A stretch of DNA of 64,000 nt from Macrophomina tecta (taxonomy: Eukaryota; Ascomycota; Dothideomycetes; Botryosphaeriales; Botryosphaeriaceae), in contig JAKSGN010000038.1 in NCBI GenBank assembly GCA_024180945.1, positions 2,976,001-3,040,000 of the forward strand. The letters run 5' to 3'. This document shows positions 1-9,275 of the stretch, piece by piece. How positions within the stretch are numbered: the stretch's first letter is position 1; each line of letters begins with the position of its first letter. The translations under genes were made by a program, and so were the position numbers. Under the pieces are notes generated by a model. That model was not told the DNA's origin. It worked only from the letters and a program-made list of their open reading frames with translations, and searched no databases.

Positions 1-339
1 CAGGGCAAGGGTGCAGGAAGTGTCCAGGGCACACTCAGGCAATACGCCGTATTAGTGAGTCGCCTGAGCACTCTCAGTCGGTTCGAAATGAGTTGACGAT
101 GAGCGAAGGAGAGTTCACATATCATCGCGGCGCCAGCCCACCTGAGCTGCGAAGAGATCGCGGCTATCCCCACCGCGGGCGGCACTGCCATGAACGCTCT
201 CTGTTTTTCTGCGCAGAGCTCGTACATCTCCCTCTATCTCTTTATATTCTACATCAGATACGTAGATATATCGCTTACTTTTGTTTATCAGCTACTTCTC
301 CTCATTTATTTTAGGTAGAAAAACTGTGGATAATATACC
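1..339. other. Left edge, no gene recognised
   Basis: Sequence left of the pogo element. Short open frames occur here (for example + strand 93-314), but none has a recognisable domain, signal peptide or neighbouring exon. The right part (about 240-335) is AT-rich. It may be the end of another repeat, but only one copy is visible, so this cannot be tested within the window. Confidence 0.4.
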
Positions 340-341
340 TA

Positions 342-394
342 ACGTGTTTCACCACCGAGCCGTCCAAACCACCGAGCCGTCCACTTCCTCACCA
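342..394 (+). repeat. Left terminal inverted repeat of pogo element
   Basis: This 53-bp stretch is the exact reverse complement of 2142-2194. It begins ACGTGTTTCACC and is preceded by TA at 340-341, the expected target-site dinucleotide of Tc1/mariner-superfamily insertions. Inside the repeat a 14-bp word, CCACCGAGCCGTCC, occurs twice (352-365 and 369-382) separated by AAA. Such doubled subterminal words often serve as transposase binding sites; that role is inferred here. Confidence 0.95.
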
Positions 395-422
395 AAAACG
401 CATCGGATGAAAACTCAACACG

Positions 423-2072
423 ATGCATCACCACAACGCTATGAAATCATCCCAGAAAACTCAGTATATTAACCTTGCTATCCAATCTATTGATACCCAC
501 GCGTCGCACAGCGAAAGAGCTACCTGTCGCGAGTACCTTGCTCCCCGATCAACCGTACGCGACCGACGCGCAGGTGCCATACCACGCGTAGAAGCTGTGC
601 CTAACGGCAAGAAGCTTACCAAACATGAAGAAGGCGCGATTGTCGAGCGTATACTGGACCTGGATTCGAGAGGGTTTCCGCCCTCCAAGGATATACTACG
701 TGATATGGCCAACAAATTGCTGGCAGAGCGCGACGGGGGTACCGTGGGCAAGAACTAGCCAGACAGGTTCATCAGCCGCAGAGATGAGCTCAAAACGTGC
801 TGGACTCGCGCGTACGATCGCCAGCGAGCCTTAAACGAGGACCCAGTGGTTATCGAGCGGTAGTTCGACCTCGTTCGCTCTGTGAAGGAGAAGTACGGTA
901 TCCTAGACGAGGATACGTACAACTTTGATGAAACTGGCTTTATGATGGGCGTAATAGGCTCTCTGCTAGTTATTACAGGCTCTGAAAGGCGCGGAAAACG
1001 AAAATTTATCTAGCCAGGCAATCGCGAGTGGACTTTAGTTATTAACGCGATTAGCGCGCTCGGTTGGACGATCCCACCCTTTACGATCTTCGCCGGCAAG
1101 AACCACATTAACACTTGGTACGAAGACACCTCTGGCATGGAGGACTGGGTTGTTGCTGTCAGCGCCAACGGCTGGACGATAAATGAGCTTGGAGTGAAGT
1201 GGTTAGAGCACTTTAACGCGCATATAAAGTCGCGTACTGTGGGGGTGTACCGGCTGCTCATAATCGACGGCCACGAGAGCTATAACTTAATTGAGTTCTA
1301 GGATCTGTGCAAGGAGGAGAAGATTATTACCGTCTGTATGCCGTCGCATTCGTCGCACCTCCTGCAGCCGCTTGATGTGGGCATTTTCTCGCCGTTAAAG
1401 CGGGCGTACCGCTCTTAGATCTCAGGCTTGGCGCGCTTGATGGCCACAAAAATCGACAAACCAGCCTTTATACAGGCGTACAAGGCGGCTTATTACAAGG
1501 TGTTCACAAAGGAGAATATCTGTGCAAGCTTCCGAGGAGCTGGCTTGGTGCCGCTCGACCCGCAGGTTGTGTTATCGAAGGTTGATGTCAGGCTTCGTAC
1601 GCCTACACCGCCTGCACCAGAGGCTGTCCCATGGGAATCCAAAACGCCCAGCAATATGCGCGAATTAGAGGCCCAATCAAGGCTACTTTATCAGCAGATA
1701 AGGCAGTATTGCAGCTCCTCACCTACAGAGGCGCGTGGATCGCTTCAATCGCTCGTAAAAGGCGCGTCATTCATGGTGCACTCTGCTGTGTTAGTACGCG
1801 ACGAACTCTCTGCCCTTCAAAGGGCCACAGAGGCCGCAAACAAGAAGAAACAGCGTAAAAGAAAGTACGTACAGAATCGGGGCACGCTAACAATGGTAGA
1901 CGGCGGTCAGCTATCTAATCCTCAGGGCGCTGGGGGGGCAGAGGGCAGCGAACAGCCCTCTAAGAAGGCTCGCGCAGAGGGCGCGCAGGGGGCTCAACGG
2001 CGCTGTGGGAACTGCGGCAAGACCGGGCACAACAGACGGACTTGTACAGAGGAGGTAACAGGTACTGAGTAA
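423..2072 (+). pseudogene. pogo-type transposase with five in-frame stops
   Basis: One + strand frame runs the whole length, interrupted by TAG at 756, 861, 1011, 1299 and 1416. The N-terminal part (to about 755) looks like the HTH DNA-binding region. The DDE domain is recognisable from NFDETGF (about 922), LIIDGHES (about 1260) and the HSSHLLQPLDVG block (about 1350), which supply the three catalytic carboxylates. The C-terminus ends in a CCHC zinc knuckle, CGNCGKTGHNRRTC (about 2010-2051), as in several fungal pogo transposases. By family comparison the first two stops replace Trp (VGKN-W; W-F) and the last three replace Gln (Q-PGNREW etc.). All five are explained by CpA to TpA on one strand or the other, the RIP signature. 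Confidence 0.92.
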
Positions 2073-2141
2073 TCTAGGATCGCTACTAGTTTATTGAAAT
2101 TTTTGTGTTGTGTTGAATAACTTGAGTTCAAAGTGTGATGT

Positions 2142-2194
2142 TGGTGAGGAAGTGGACGGCTCGGTGGTTTGGACGGCTCGGTGGTGAAACACGT
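2142..2194 (-). repeat. Right terminal inverted repeat of pogo element
   Basis: Exact reverse complement of 342-394, followed by TA at 2195-2196. The identity also extends about three bases outward on each side (CTA), which covers the TA duplication plus one further base. It carries the same doubled 14-bp word in reverse orientation. Confidence 0.95.
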
Positions 2195-3060
2195 TAGTTA
2201 CTTTTATATTACGAGAAATGTGTATCGCGTAATAAGCAGAGATTTTCTATGTGTAAAGGAGTAAGAATGTTAAGGAGATAAAGGAACATGCGAAGCCACT
2301 AAGACTTTGGGGTCTACGTTAATCAGGAGGAGGAGCTATGCATTCCTCCTAGAGTTTTCACTGTTGAAAAGTGGGTTTAAAACGCATTTCGTGAGCGAGA
2401 GTATTTTTATAGCTAGATTGGTTTATTCCCAGCGGCGTGGAGGCCTACTGAGCAGAAGGTCGCGGCGGTGCGGTGTGGTGGCGGGTCTCAAAAAGTCTGA
2501 TCCTGGCCCAGGGCTCAACGTTGCATGAGTATCCGGAGCGTCGGGTCATATCAGAACGGACTAAAAGAGAATAAAGGGCTTGTGATGTTCATCCCTATTT
2601 GGAACGTCAGGAGCCTTTATGCTATCTTAGTCGAATAGCGGCAGAACTCGCAGTTCGATGGCCGACCGCGGTGACAAGAGCGCCCCCTCATCAAGCTGGA
2701 GAAGGTGGCCCTTCGAAGACGGAGCAAGGCTGAGATACCACTTGTCGTTACCTTGGCTACATAATTGCGCACTAAGACTGCTGTAATCGGTTTTAAGAGT
2801 TGCAGAGTGCTTGTATTGTAATGTTCTGCAAGAGCTCGTCTGCCGGAAGCTAGCCAAGAGGGACGAACCGTTAGCACAACACCGGCCATAACACGGACTT
2901 AGAGTACAAAATTTCGCGTCCGGAGTTAGGACTTTAGAGACACTGGATTCCTCTGGACCATACCCTGTCTCTTTGAGGAGCACACCTCGTCAATCGAAAT
3001 AAATACCCACGCCTGTGACGGTCTCCGAGCTGGCCTCTGCTAGTGCACCAACAAGAACAA
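2195..3060. other. Intergenic, nothing recognised
   Basis: Between the pogo element and the NTF2-like gene. Overlapping minus-strand frames exist at 2617-2983, but their translations show no domain, signal peptide or transmembrane segment and they overlap each other in different frames. The last ~100 bp is presumably the promoter and 5' leader of the NTF2-like gene. Confidence 0.4.
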
Positions 3061-3090
3061 CTACCACTACCACTACCACTACCACTACCA
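3061..3090 (+). repeat. Hexanucleotide microsatellite (CTACCA)5
   Basis: Five perfect copies of CTACCA lie just upstream of the preferred start of the NTF2-like gene. If translation began at 3015 they would encode a Thr run; I place them in the 5' leader because the family-like sequence begins at 3126. Confidence 0.9.
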
Positions 3091-3125
3091 AGAGACGGCC
3101 CCCGTGTTCAACACCGGCCGCAACC

Positions 3126-3563
3126 ATGTCTTCCGCCAAAGAGCAGCTCTGCATCACTTTCCTCAACACCCTCGGGCAACTCGACATCCCAGGCAATCTT
3201 GCAACCCGCGCCCGGACTGTATCCACGAAACCGCTCCGGCTCTCCACGGAATCAAGCACAGGAAGACCAAATGAGACATGGCCGTCTCTGATCACTCCCA
3301 TCCAGGAGAGCCGCATGTATTTCAAGAATGACTACAAGAAGATCTGGTCGAGCGAAGGTAGCAACATTGTAACGGTTTACATGAGCACCACTGCTGCCTT
3401 CCCGGACGAGGTCAAGGATGACGACAAGTCGATTGACTGGGCCTTCTACGGAGAGTACATCTTTGTCTTCGAGCTGAACGAGGCTGGCGATAAGATCAAA
3501 TATGTCATGGAATCTTTCCCCTTGCGGGCGTTTGCAGCTTCACTGTCACCTTCGGGAAAATAA
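3126..3563 (+). CDS. NTF2-like/SnoaL-type small protein, partly scrambled
   Basis: A single-exon frame of 145 residues from the ATG at 3126. The start SSAKEQLCITFLNTLGQLDI and the segment around GEYIFVFELNEAGDKIKYVM match the pattern of small fungal NTF2-like (SnoaL-type cone-fold) proteins, whose role is generally unknown. A frame beginning at 3015 is also open and would add a Thr-rich leader; I prefer 3126 because family similarity begins there. Residues about 28-48 look out of frame: the +1 frame over about 3212-3270 reads RPDCIHETAP, which fits the family much better. A one-base loss near 3212 and a one-base gain near 3270 would compensate each other. The C-terminus also departs from the usual EFLDSK-type ending, so function may be lost. 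Confidence 0.6.
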   Translation: MSSAKEQLCITFLNTLGQLDIPGNLATRARTVSTKPLRLSTESSTGRPNETWPSLITPIQESRMYFKNDYKKIWSSEGSNIVTVYMSTTAAFPDEVKDDDKSIDWAFYGEYIFVFELNEAGDKIKYVMESFPLRAFAASLSPSGK

Positions 3564-3813
3564 AGCTTTTATCTTCCGCCAGCCTCACTCATTTTAGGTT
3601 CGGGCCTAATAACCAAAGAAGGCCTTTATTACGGGTTAGCCCCGTACTACTCGTATAGCTACTCGTTTCTACTTAGCGTGTTTTACTTGACTACTTAAGC
3701 GTTCTCTTTCTTTGCACCTCTTCTCTCCTTAGCAGCTTCTTTTTGTATATAGAATCCAGTTGAATTATTATTCACTGTGAACCATAACAGGCCTCTTATC
3801 GTTATTTGTTTAA

Positions 3814-5094
3814 TTACTGACTACCATGAGTAGAACGGGCATAATTCCTATATATATCCCCCAAGATACTATCACCGGCCAGTTCATACGCTTGCGCCAA
3901 CTGCGGATATGCGCTTGCTAGTAACCTGCCATTAATGCCCTCCTCTTTTAATAAGAAGAGAAGCTCTAAGGAAGAGTCCGATCTGCATGACGGCCCGCTA
4001 TGTCCCACACAGTTCTGGCTAACTGTTGGATCCTTTTAATTCAGAAATCCGAAATTTCCGCTCCCGACAATGGCTTCGAGCACGCTGAACAAGAACACTT
4101 GAGACCCCACCGCTGGAGGAGGTGTTGCCTATCGGCGCGCGTTTGTATGGGTTGAATATCTCGATGCACGGTAAGGTCTCGCAGCACTTTGCGCTGACAG
4201 ATAGAACGCTTACAGGAAATCGTCAGTTCTTCGTCCGCCGCAATGAACCGCGTAGAGTAGGTCGAGTGTGAAAGTGTGTTGCGATCGATGTGCATGTCGA
4301 CACTGTTAAGATGTTCAGCTATAAATCCAACAACAGGATATCATATGCTTACTTTGGACGACAGTCATGGATGAAGCGCTGTGATGTTTAGTAATTCACC
4401 ATTTGGGCAAATTCGGGTGAGGACTGCTTACAGCAGCCTCGGGGACAAGACCCAAGATTGGTTCGGTATCCGTCCCAATGTCATCGTAACTAAATGCGTT
4501 GTTCTTGATGATATCGTCAATTTGGTTGTCTCTAGAGGTTCTGTGCAAGCTAAAGAAATGTTCTTGCTGGTGATGGCCAATTTGATGGATTGCCATCTAT
4601 TCCAACTGGAGAAGCTGCTCTGGCGAGGCCTGATGGCGCAGCTGATAGTTGAGCAATACGACAGGGGTAAACGACATGATCCGTTCTCTCAACTGTATCG
4701 GCCGCTCCGCTCGCAGACCAATTCCGCGGCCAGGGATGACTGCCTCGATAAACGCTGGGTTGTCATCATGGTTATCGTAAGATTCTGTGTCCAAAAACGC
4801 TGTTAATCGCGAGATATTCTGAGCGTGATTAGGTGATGTTATGATCGAAATTCCTCGACCGCGAGCAAATTCTGTGCTGGTGAACGCACACACTTCCCCT
4901 AACCCGAGGGTCATACAGAGAGGTGTGTGCGTCCATGGTTCTTGTCTGTTAGCAGCAATCTGATGTTTAGTTTCCTACCACTCACCACTGCCTTCCTCGC
5001 AGAAACCGAATCCATGAAAAACAGAAGCATTGCAGCGATAGAGAAATCCATTAACTAACGAAAAGATAGACAGAACAACAGTGGGGAGTAACAT
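3814..5094 (-). pseudogene. Secreted SET-domain (SMYD-like) protein, broken
   Basis: Reading down the minus strand, a start at 5094 gives a hydrophobic signal-like N-terminus (MLLPTVVLSIFSLVNGF). The family-like segment WTHTPLCM, a SET-type GIGLRAERPI block, the signature HDCRPN, ELTISY and the post-SET-like RWGLKCSCSAC then follow. Four GT-AG introns splice these pieces in phase: 4941-4985, 4379-4431, 4303-4352 and 4160-4213. Lesions remain: TAG at 4597-4599, TGA at 4041-4043 (a CGA to TGA change would explain it), and a frame change between about 4035 and 4008 before the C-terminal LKEEGINGRLL segment. The usual Asn before His in the NHDC motif reads Ile. Intact relatives would be lysine methyltransferase-like; this copy looks dead. 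Confidence 0.75.
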
Positions 5095-5625
5095 TTTAGA
5101 TGTAACGATTTTGGTGTTTCAGTGCTGGTAGATTCTAGTGATTCTTCCAGATTGCCACGCCGACTTAAGAATAAATCCTGTTAAGTATCTCACTGGTCAG
5201 GGAATTTCCGAGTGGGAAATGTTTTTCCTTAGAATCATTGCGTCCCCGCTCTCGGGATACTGCAAGCGCAAATTCGAGTTTCTCCGACTAAGTACGGCCC
5301 CTTTAAGTACAGACAGGTATGTCTCGTTCAGACAAGACGTACTTCAGCCAGTTGACCACCGAGGACCACGCTATTCATAATCTCGAAGCGAACAATACAC
5401 TTCTGTATCGGCCATCATAACTGTTTTACGTCACCGCTCTGCCTTCTTATTCAATATTTGCTTTTTGACTTCTATTCTTCTGCGGATGGAAAAATGGGGA
5501 AGGCGATACTTCACTCAATAAAGCTTCAATTAGCCTTCAGCAGGACGTGAGAAGGCTTTAAGAAGTAGGTAAGGTTCCAGAGGGGGAGAGGGGAAGAGGA
5601 GAGCGGGGAGAGGAGGCATAATGCA
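5095..5625. other. Intergenic between SET pseudogene and small secreted ORF
   Basis: No recognisable gene. A + strand frame at 5138-5380 has no domain. Purine-rich sequence (GGGGAGAGGGG-like) at about 5580-5615 lies immediately before the TATA box of the next ORF and may be part of its promoter. Confidence 0.4.
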
Positions 5626-5633
5626 TATATAAA
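5626..5633 (+). promoter_or_regulatory. TATA box upstream of small secreted ORF
   Basis: The sequence ATATATAA at this position lies about 90 bp before the ATG at 5720 and follows a purine-rich stretch. The distance is typical for a fungal TATA box with a short leader. Assignment is by position and motif only. Confidence 0.5.
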
Positions 5634-5719
5634 CCGTGCCGATGCGTTGTTCTTTCTCCTAATGGGTACAACGTCTTCCAATCCACAACTGATTTTATAC
5701 TTGCCATCAGCCTATCAAG

Positions 5720-5911
5720 ATGCACGCAGCCACTACCGCCGCCTTCATCGCCACTATTGGTAGCGTTGCGGTGGCCCAGCCATTTTATGGTCCTAATGCA
5801 GAGGCCGCTGCCATTCCAGTCGCGCCTCCGGGTCCTTATGTGTTAGGTGGTGTAGGTATTAGGCTGTCAGTTTCTACATATAACTACCAGGAGCTAATTG
5901 ATTTATTGTAG
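5720..5911 (+). CDS. Small putative secreted protein, probably truncated
   Basis: A 63-residue frame that starts in good context (ATCAAGATGC) downstream of a TATA box. The first ~19 residues (MHAATTAAFIATIGSVAVA) look like a signal peptide with cleavage after AVA, followed by a Pro/Ala-rich stretch. From about residue 47 the sequence becomes AT-rich and the frame ends at TAG (5909), but it stays open beyond that stop for another ~45 codons. The stop may therefore be a C-to-T change in a longer gene, or the N-terminus may be joined to unrelated AT-rich repeat. No family recognised. Confidence 0.4.
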   Translation: MHAATTAAFIATIGSVAVAQPFYGPNAEAAAIPVAPPGPYVLGGVGIRLSVSTYNYQELIDLL

Positions 5912-6703
5912 AGAGGCATTGCTACAAACTTACTTGATATTAGGGCGCTTCCGGAGGATAGAGACGCGTTAAACAAGTTCCAGGTTAAAAATGCTAGTTT
6001 ATTAATTACAGTACGCGATTTTTCAGTACCAATAGATTATACAGAGTATTAGTTTCGCGTACGACTATGGTTGTACATACGCGAATCTCGACACATTCAT
6101 TACCGAAAAGAAGGATTCGCCGAGAAAGGAGGAATAAAAGCAGATCGGCTAGAGCTACTTAGTTCCGAGACTCTCTTATTTTCCGTAGCCTGTTTGCTAT
6201 ATAGATTCAACATCTTTTATAGCATAGTTGCTAGTTTAAAATTCTACTATGATTTTGAACACGCTAAGCTCTGCCCTCTACTCCCCCTACTATACCGTGC
6301 TTAGAATTCCATTAAACTATGTAATGGTGTGAAGGCTTTGATTAGCAGAAGTCGGCAGAGGCCTACAAGACTCGGTAAGAAAGCTCCATTTTTACGTCTT
6401 ATTAGGCCTAGAACACTTTTTTGCTATGTGTACCATGGAATAAGAGCCTTTCCTGTCGAGGAATATAGGCCATGATAATAGTACAATCTACTTAACTACA
6501 ATGTAGGCGAATATCACGTAATACGTATAGAAAACGCGTGCTATAGCCTTACCATACTTAGGCTTATAAATTCTTAGTAGCTCGTATTAGGGCCAAGTAG
6601 TCTCAGGATTATCACTATCAAGGGAAACATAACAAGCCCCACTCATGGTCCGAACTGGGGTTAAAGTTTTAGGCTCAACCATACACGCACAGTCTGCCAA
6701 GAG
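5912..6703. other. AT-rich degenerate block
   Basis: Markedly AT-rich compared with the flanks, rich in TA dinucleotides and in TAG/TAA in all frames. This is the composition expected of old RIP-mutated repeat. No element termini or domains can be recognised. The block ends abruptly near 6640, just before the 3' end of the tungstate-binding-like gene. Confidence 0.5.
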
Positions 6704-7625
6704 CTAGAGTTTACTTGTACTAGCCCATCTTCCTTGGCGAGGAACACCGCCCTTCAGTGTGGTATTTGCAAACCCTTCCTCCAATCTGGCGAAGAATGGC
6801 AATCCAGCTTCACCTTGCCCGAACGATCCAATGACGTCCTGGCCACGAGCGGAACAGAGATAATCAAGGAAACGGGACGCATTCTCAAAGCGCTCACGGG
6901 TCAGCGCGGTAGAATACAGAGCGTAGCAGCTGTTCATCAACGGATCCTCAAGGCTTTGCGGCTCGATGAACACGGTCGTGGCTGAGATCGTCCGCGAAGC
7001 CGTCTGCCGCAGCAACGTCGATCGGTCTGTCAGCAGATAGGCACCAGCCGCATCCGCCCTCTTCAGAGCATCCGCCGGAGTGTCCAGGCTCGTCTTGTAC
7101 CAGCCGGCAGAATCCTGGCTGGCCCATGGCCGAAGTCCGGCGGCGCTCCACAGCTCGCGCTCCTTGGCCATCGTTGCAGAGCCATCAGCTCTGCTGTGGA
7201 ACAGAGTTTTGCTCTCCGCAATCTTCCTCAGCGCATCCGATAGCGACGTTGCGGACTTGAGGCCGGCGGGATCGGAGATGGGTCCGGCGATGCAGAAGTG
7301 GTCGTGGAAGATGCAGCCGGCGGTATGGGACCAGCCTTCGGAGGCTGCCAAATCTTCATTGTCGCGCTCGTAAGTCAGAGCGAGGTCGATGTAGCCGTGG
7401 AAAAGGGCGAGCTGGGTGTTGCTGGAGTGGTTGCAGACCCACGTGATGGATCCGGGATGGGAGAGGGTGGAGAGGTAGTCGTTTGCCAGAGCTTCCAGAA
7501 GGCCCGTTGCCCCTGCGTACCGTCAGAGGATCATCGCGTACCGGGTGTGACATGGAACTTTGTATACCGGCTCCTCCGTTGCTGTAGTCGCCATTAGGGT
7601 AAGCTGCGAGGCACAGGGACTGCAT
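6704..7625 (-). CDS. Tungstate/molybdate-binding-like (TupA-type) periplasmic-binding-fold protein
   Basis: Two exons joined by a 55-nt GT-AG intron (7513-7567, with a CTGAC branch site 15 nt before the AG) restore the signature NGGAGATGLLEAL. Retention of the intron would put TGA in frame. The spliced 288-residue product continues ALTYERDNEDLAASEGW, FHDHFCIAGP and a C-terminal SARGQDVIGSFG block, the order seen in TupA/WtpA-like substrate-binding proteins (PBP type II fold). In bacteria these bind oxyanions for an ABC importer; fungal homologs lack that partner and their role is unknown. From 7625 there is no signal peptide, so a further 5' exon is likely. A frame at about 7645-7678 spliced over 7604-7644 is one candidate. 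The start is therefore uncertain. Confidence 0.78.
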
Positions 7626-9275
7626 GGGCGGAGGCGTTGCTCACCCCAGCCGTAGTAGAACCTCTCCTTGGCCATAGATGGCCTTGGGCTTTGAATCAAT
7701 TTCTCCGTGGGGTCGCAGGACGGTCTTGTGAGAAGACATTGTCGACTGGCGTGATGGAATGTGTGGGATGCGGGGTTGCACATGGGGGCGCCGGATTTAG
7801 TGTGGATCCTCGGCAATCCTGCCCTTGTTCAAATGCCGACATGGGGAAACAAAACATGTGTACACGAGCAGCAGGAGAAGGGTGGAGACGGAAAGAATTG
7901 AACGCGGAGAAGAAAAGGAATTAGGGTTCTTGCTGATAGCGAGGAAGAGGTTCTAAAATTCCATGTTCGCCACAGGCCAGACAGATGCCCTCCGGCCAAT
8001 GGAAGGAGGTGCTTCACTTGCCGGATCTCCCAAGAGACGCCGGTATATGTCAAAAGGACTCGAGCAGGAGCTATCGCCTTATTTCTGGATTTTGTGGGCA
8101 AGACCCAGCTTCGAATAGTATGGAGGTCGTCTCCAAAAGCAATACAGCTCCGACTTCTGGGTCTATCCACCCTGGCCCACTGCCCGAATGCTGGACGCAT
8201 GCAATAGATGGCAAGACCTGCAGACATTCGGGGCAATGGGACACACGTTGACCCTTTCAAAAGTTCTGCTTCTTCCAAAATATTGGGGATTTTCCTTGTG
8301 CCGTCCTTGCGGTCTGGACTTCTCTGTGGCGTGTTGGCCGTGCTGTTTTTTCGGTGGCAAGCCTCTCATTTCGAAGCACGTCCTTCAGGCCGCGTGGCCA
8401 TATGAGACAGTCGGAAGCGTTGACTGTTGAACGTCCACCATGTTTTGGAGTCGAATCTGCGGTAGCGAGAAAGCCATTTTCCTTTTGCGTCTGGTGCTTC
8501 CTTCCGCCAGAACAGATCAGAAGGCCATTGTGCGTCCCCCCGCCGGCCTCGGAAGACGATTCATTTGTCACACCACCTGGACCCGTGAGTACCATCAGCG
8601 GATCTCCGCAATGTCGCTCAGGATCTGCAAAGGTCAACTGTTGGGACGCTGTAAGACCTGCAGCGCGAGCACTCGGACGCAACCCGGCGATCAATGGGCT
8701 TCGGCGTGAATCAGCATCTCTTTTCTTTAGATGCGTCGTCCGTCAGTTGACCGTGTTGCACTCACGATAACTCTCAGAATATATATTCAGGATGATCCAG
8801 GCATGCTGCGCGGCCATATGCTCGCCAAGACACAGCTTTTGTATGCCGTGACCGAGCATAGGCCGCAAAGCTGGGCGCCACGTTGTGCGGAAGACACAGC
8901 ATGTTGTGTAGCTGTCGGAAACCTGCAGGGCAGATCCACCCCGTGCTTCGAATACGTCACTTCTGCTGACATGCTCGTTTCTCGCTCCGAACGGAAAAAA
9001 GCAGTAAGCAGCCATCTTACATGTGCAGGGATGGAGCCACTTGTGATACGACATTGATTAGTCCCGGCGGATTTCGCAGAATTATTCCCAGCGCGATGGA
9101 AGAGCGCCTTTTCCCGCCGCGCATGCATCTGCTGCGCGCAAACCTGCTCCTCCCGGGCCAAGCTGCCCAACTGCATCTCCAGAGCACCCTCTTCTGCATG
9201 CCAAGGGTGAGCGCTCGTAAGTAACAGCCCACCTGCTCCACTTGCTCGCCTCCGAGCCTCGCATCGGGCACCACT
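7626..9275. other. Intergenic 1.6 kb, no gene supported
   Basis: Several overlapping frames of 80-150 codons occur on both strands (for example 7829-8278 minus, 8257-8694 minus, 8354-8770 plus). They are mutually antisense, lack domains and have no convincing splice partners. The part nearest 7626 probably holds the promoter and perhaps a first exon of the TupA-like gene; the part nearest 9276 holds the chitinase promoter. Confidence 0.4.

Larger units (their letters stand above)
342..2194 (+). mobile_element. pogo/Fot1-type DNA transposon, transposase inactivated
   Basis: A 1.85-kb element bounded by perfect 53-bp inverted repeats and flanked by TA at 340-341 and 2195-2196. It contains one degenerate transposase frame on the + strand with pogo/Tigger-type features (see the pseudogene entry). 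The terminal ACGT and the repeated GCCGTCC-like words recall the fungal Vader/Tan1 group, but that is recollection and not a comparison. The termini are intact while the coding region has five stops, so the copy is non-autonomous and could only move if a related transposase acts in trans. Confidence 0.93.

Noticed and set aside
7523..7816. Frame in line with the TupA-like C-terminal exon, separated by one TGA
   Set aside because: At first it looked like a stop mutation, but the 55-nt GT-AG intron with a CTGAC branch restores NGGAGATGLLEAL, so the gene need not be a pseudogene; the in-line frame is mostly intron and 5' flank.
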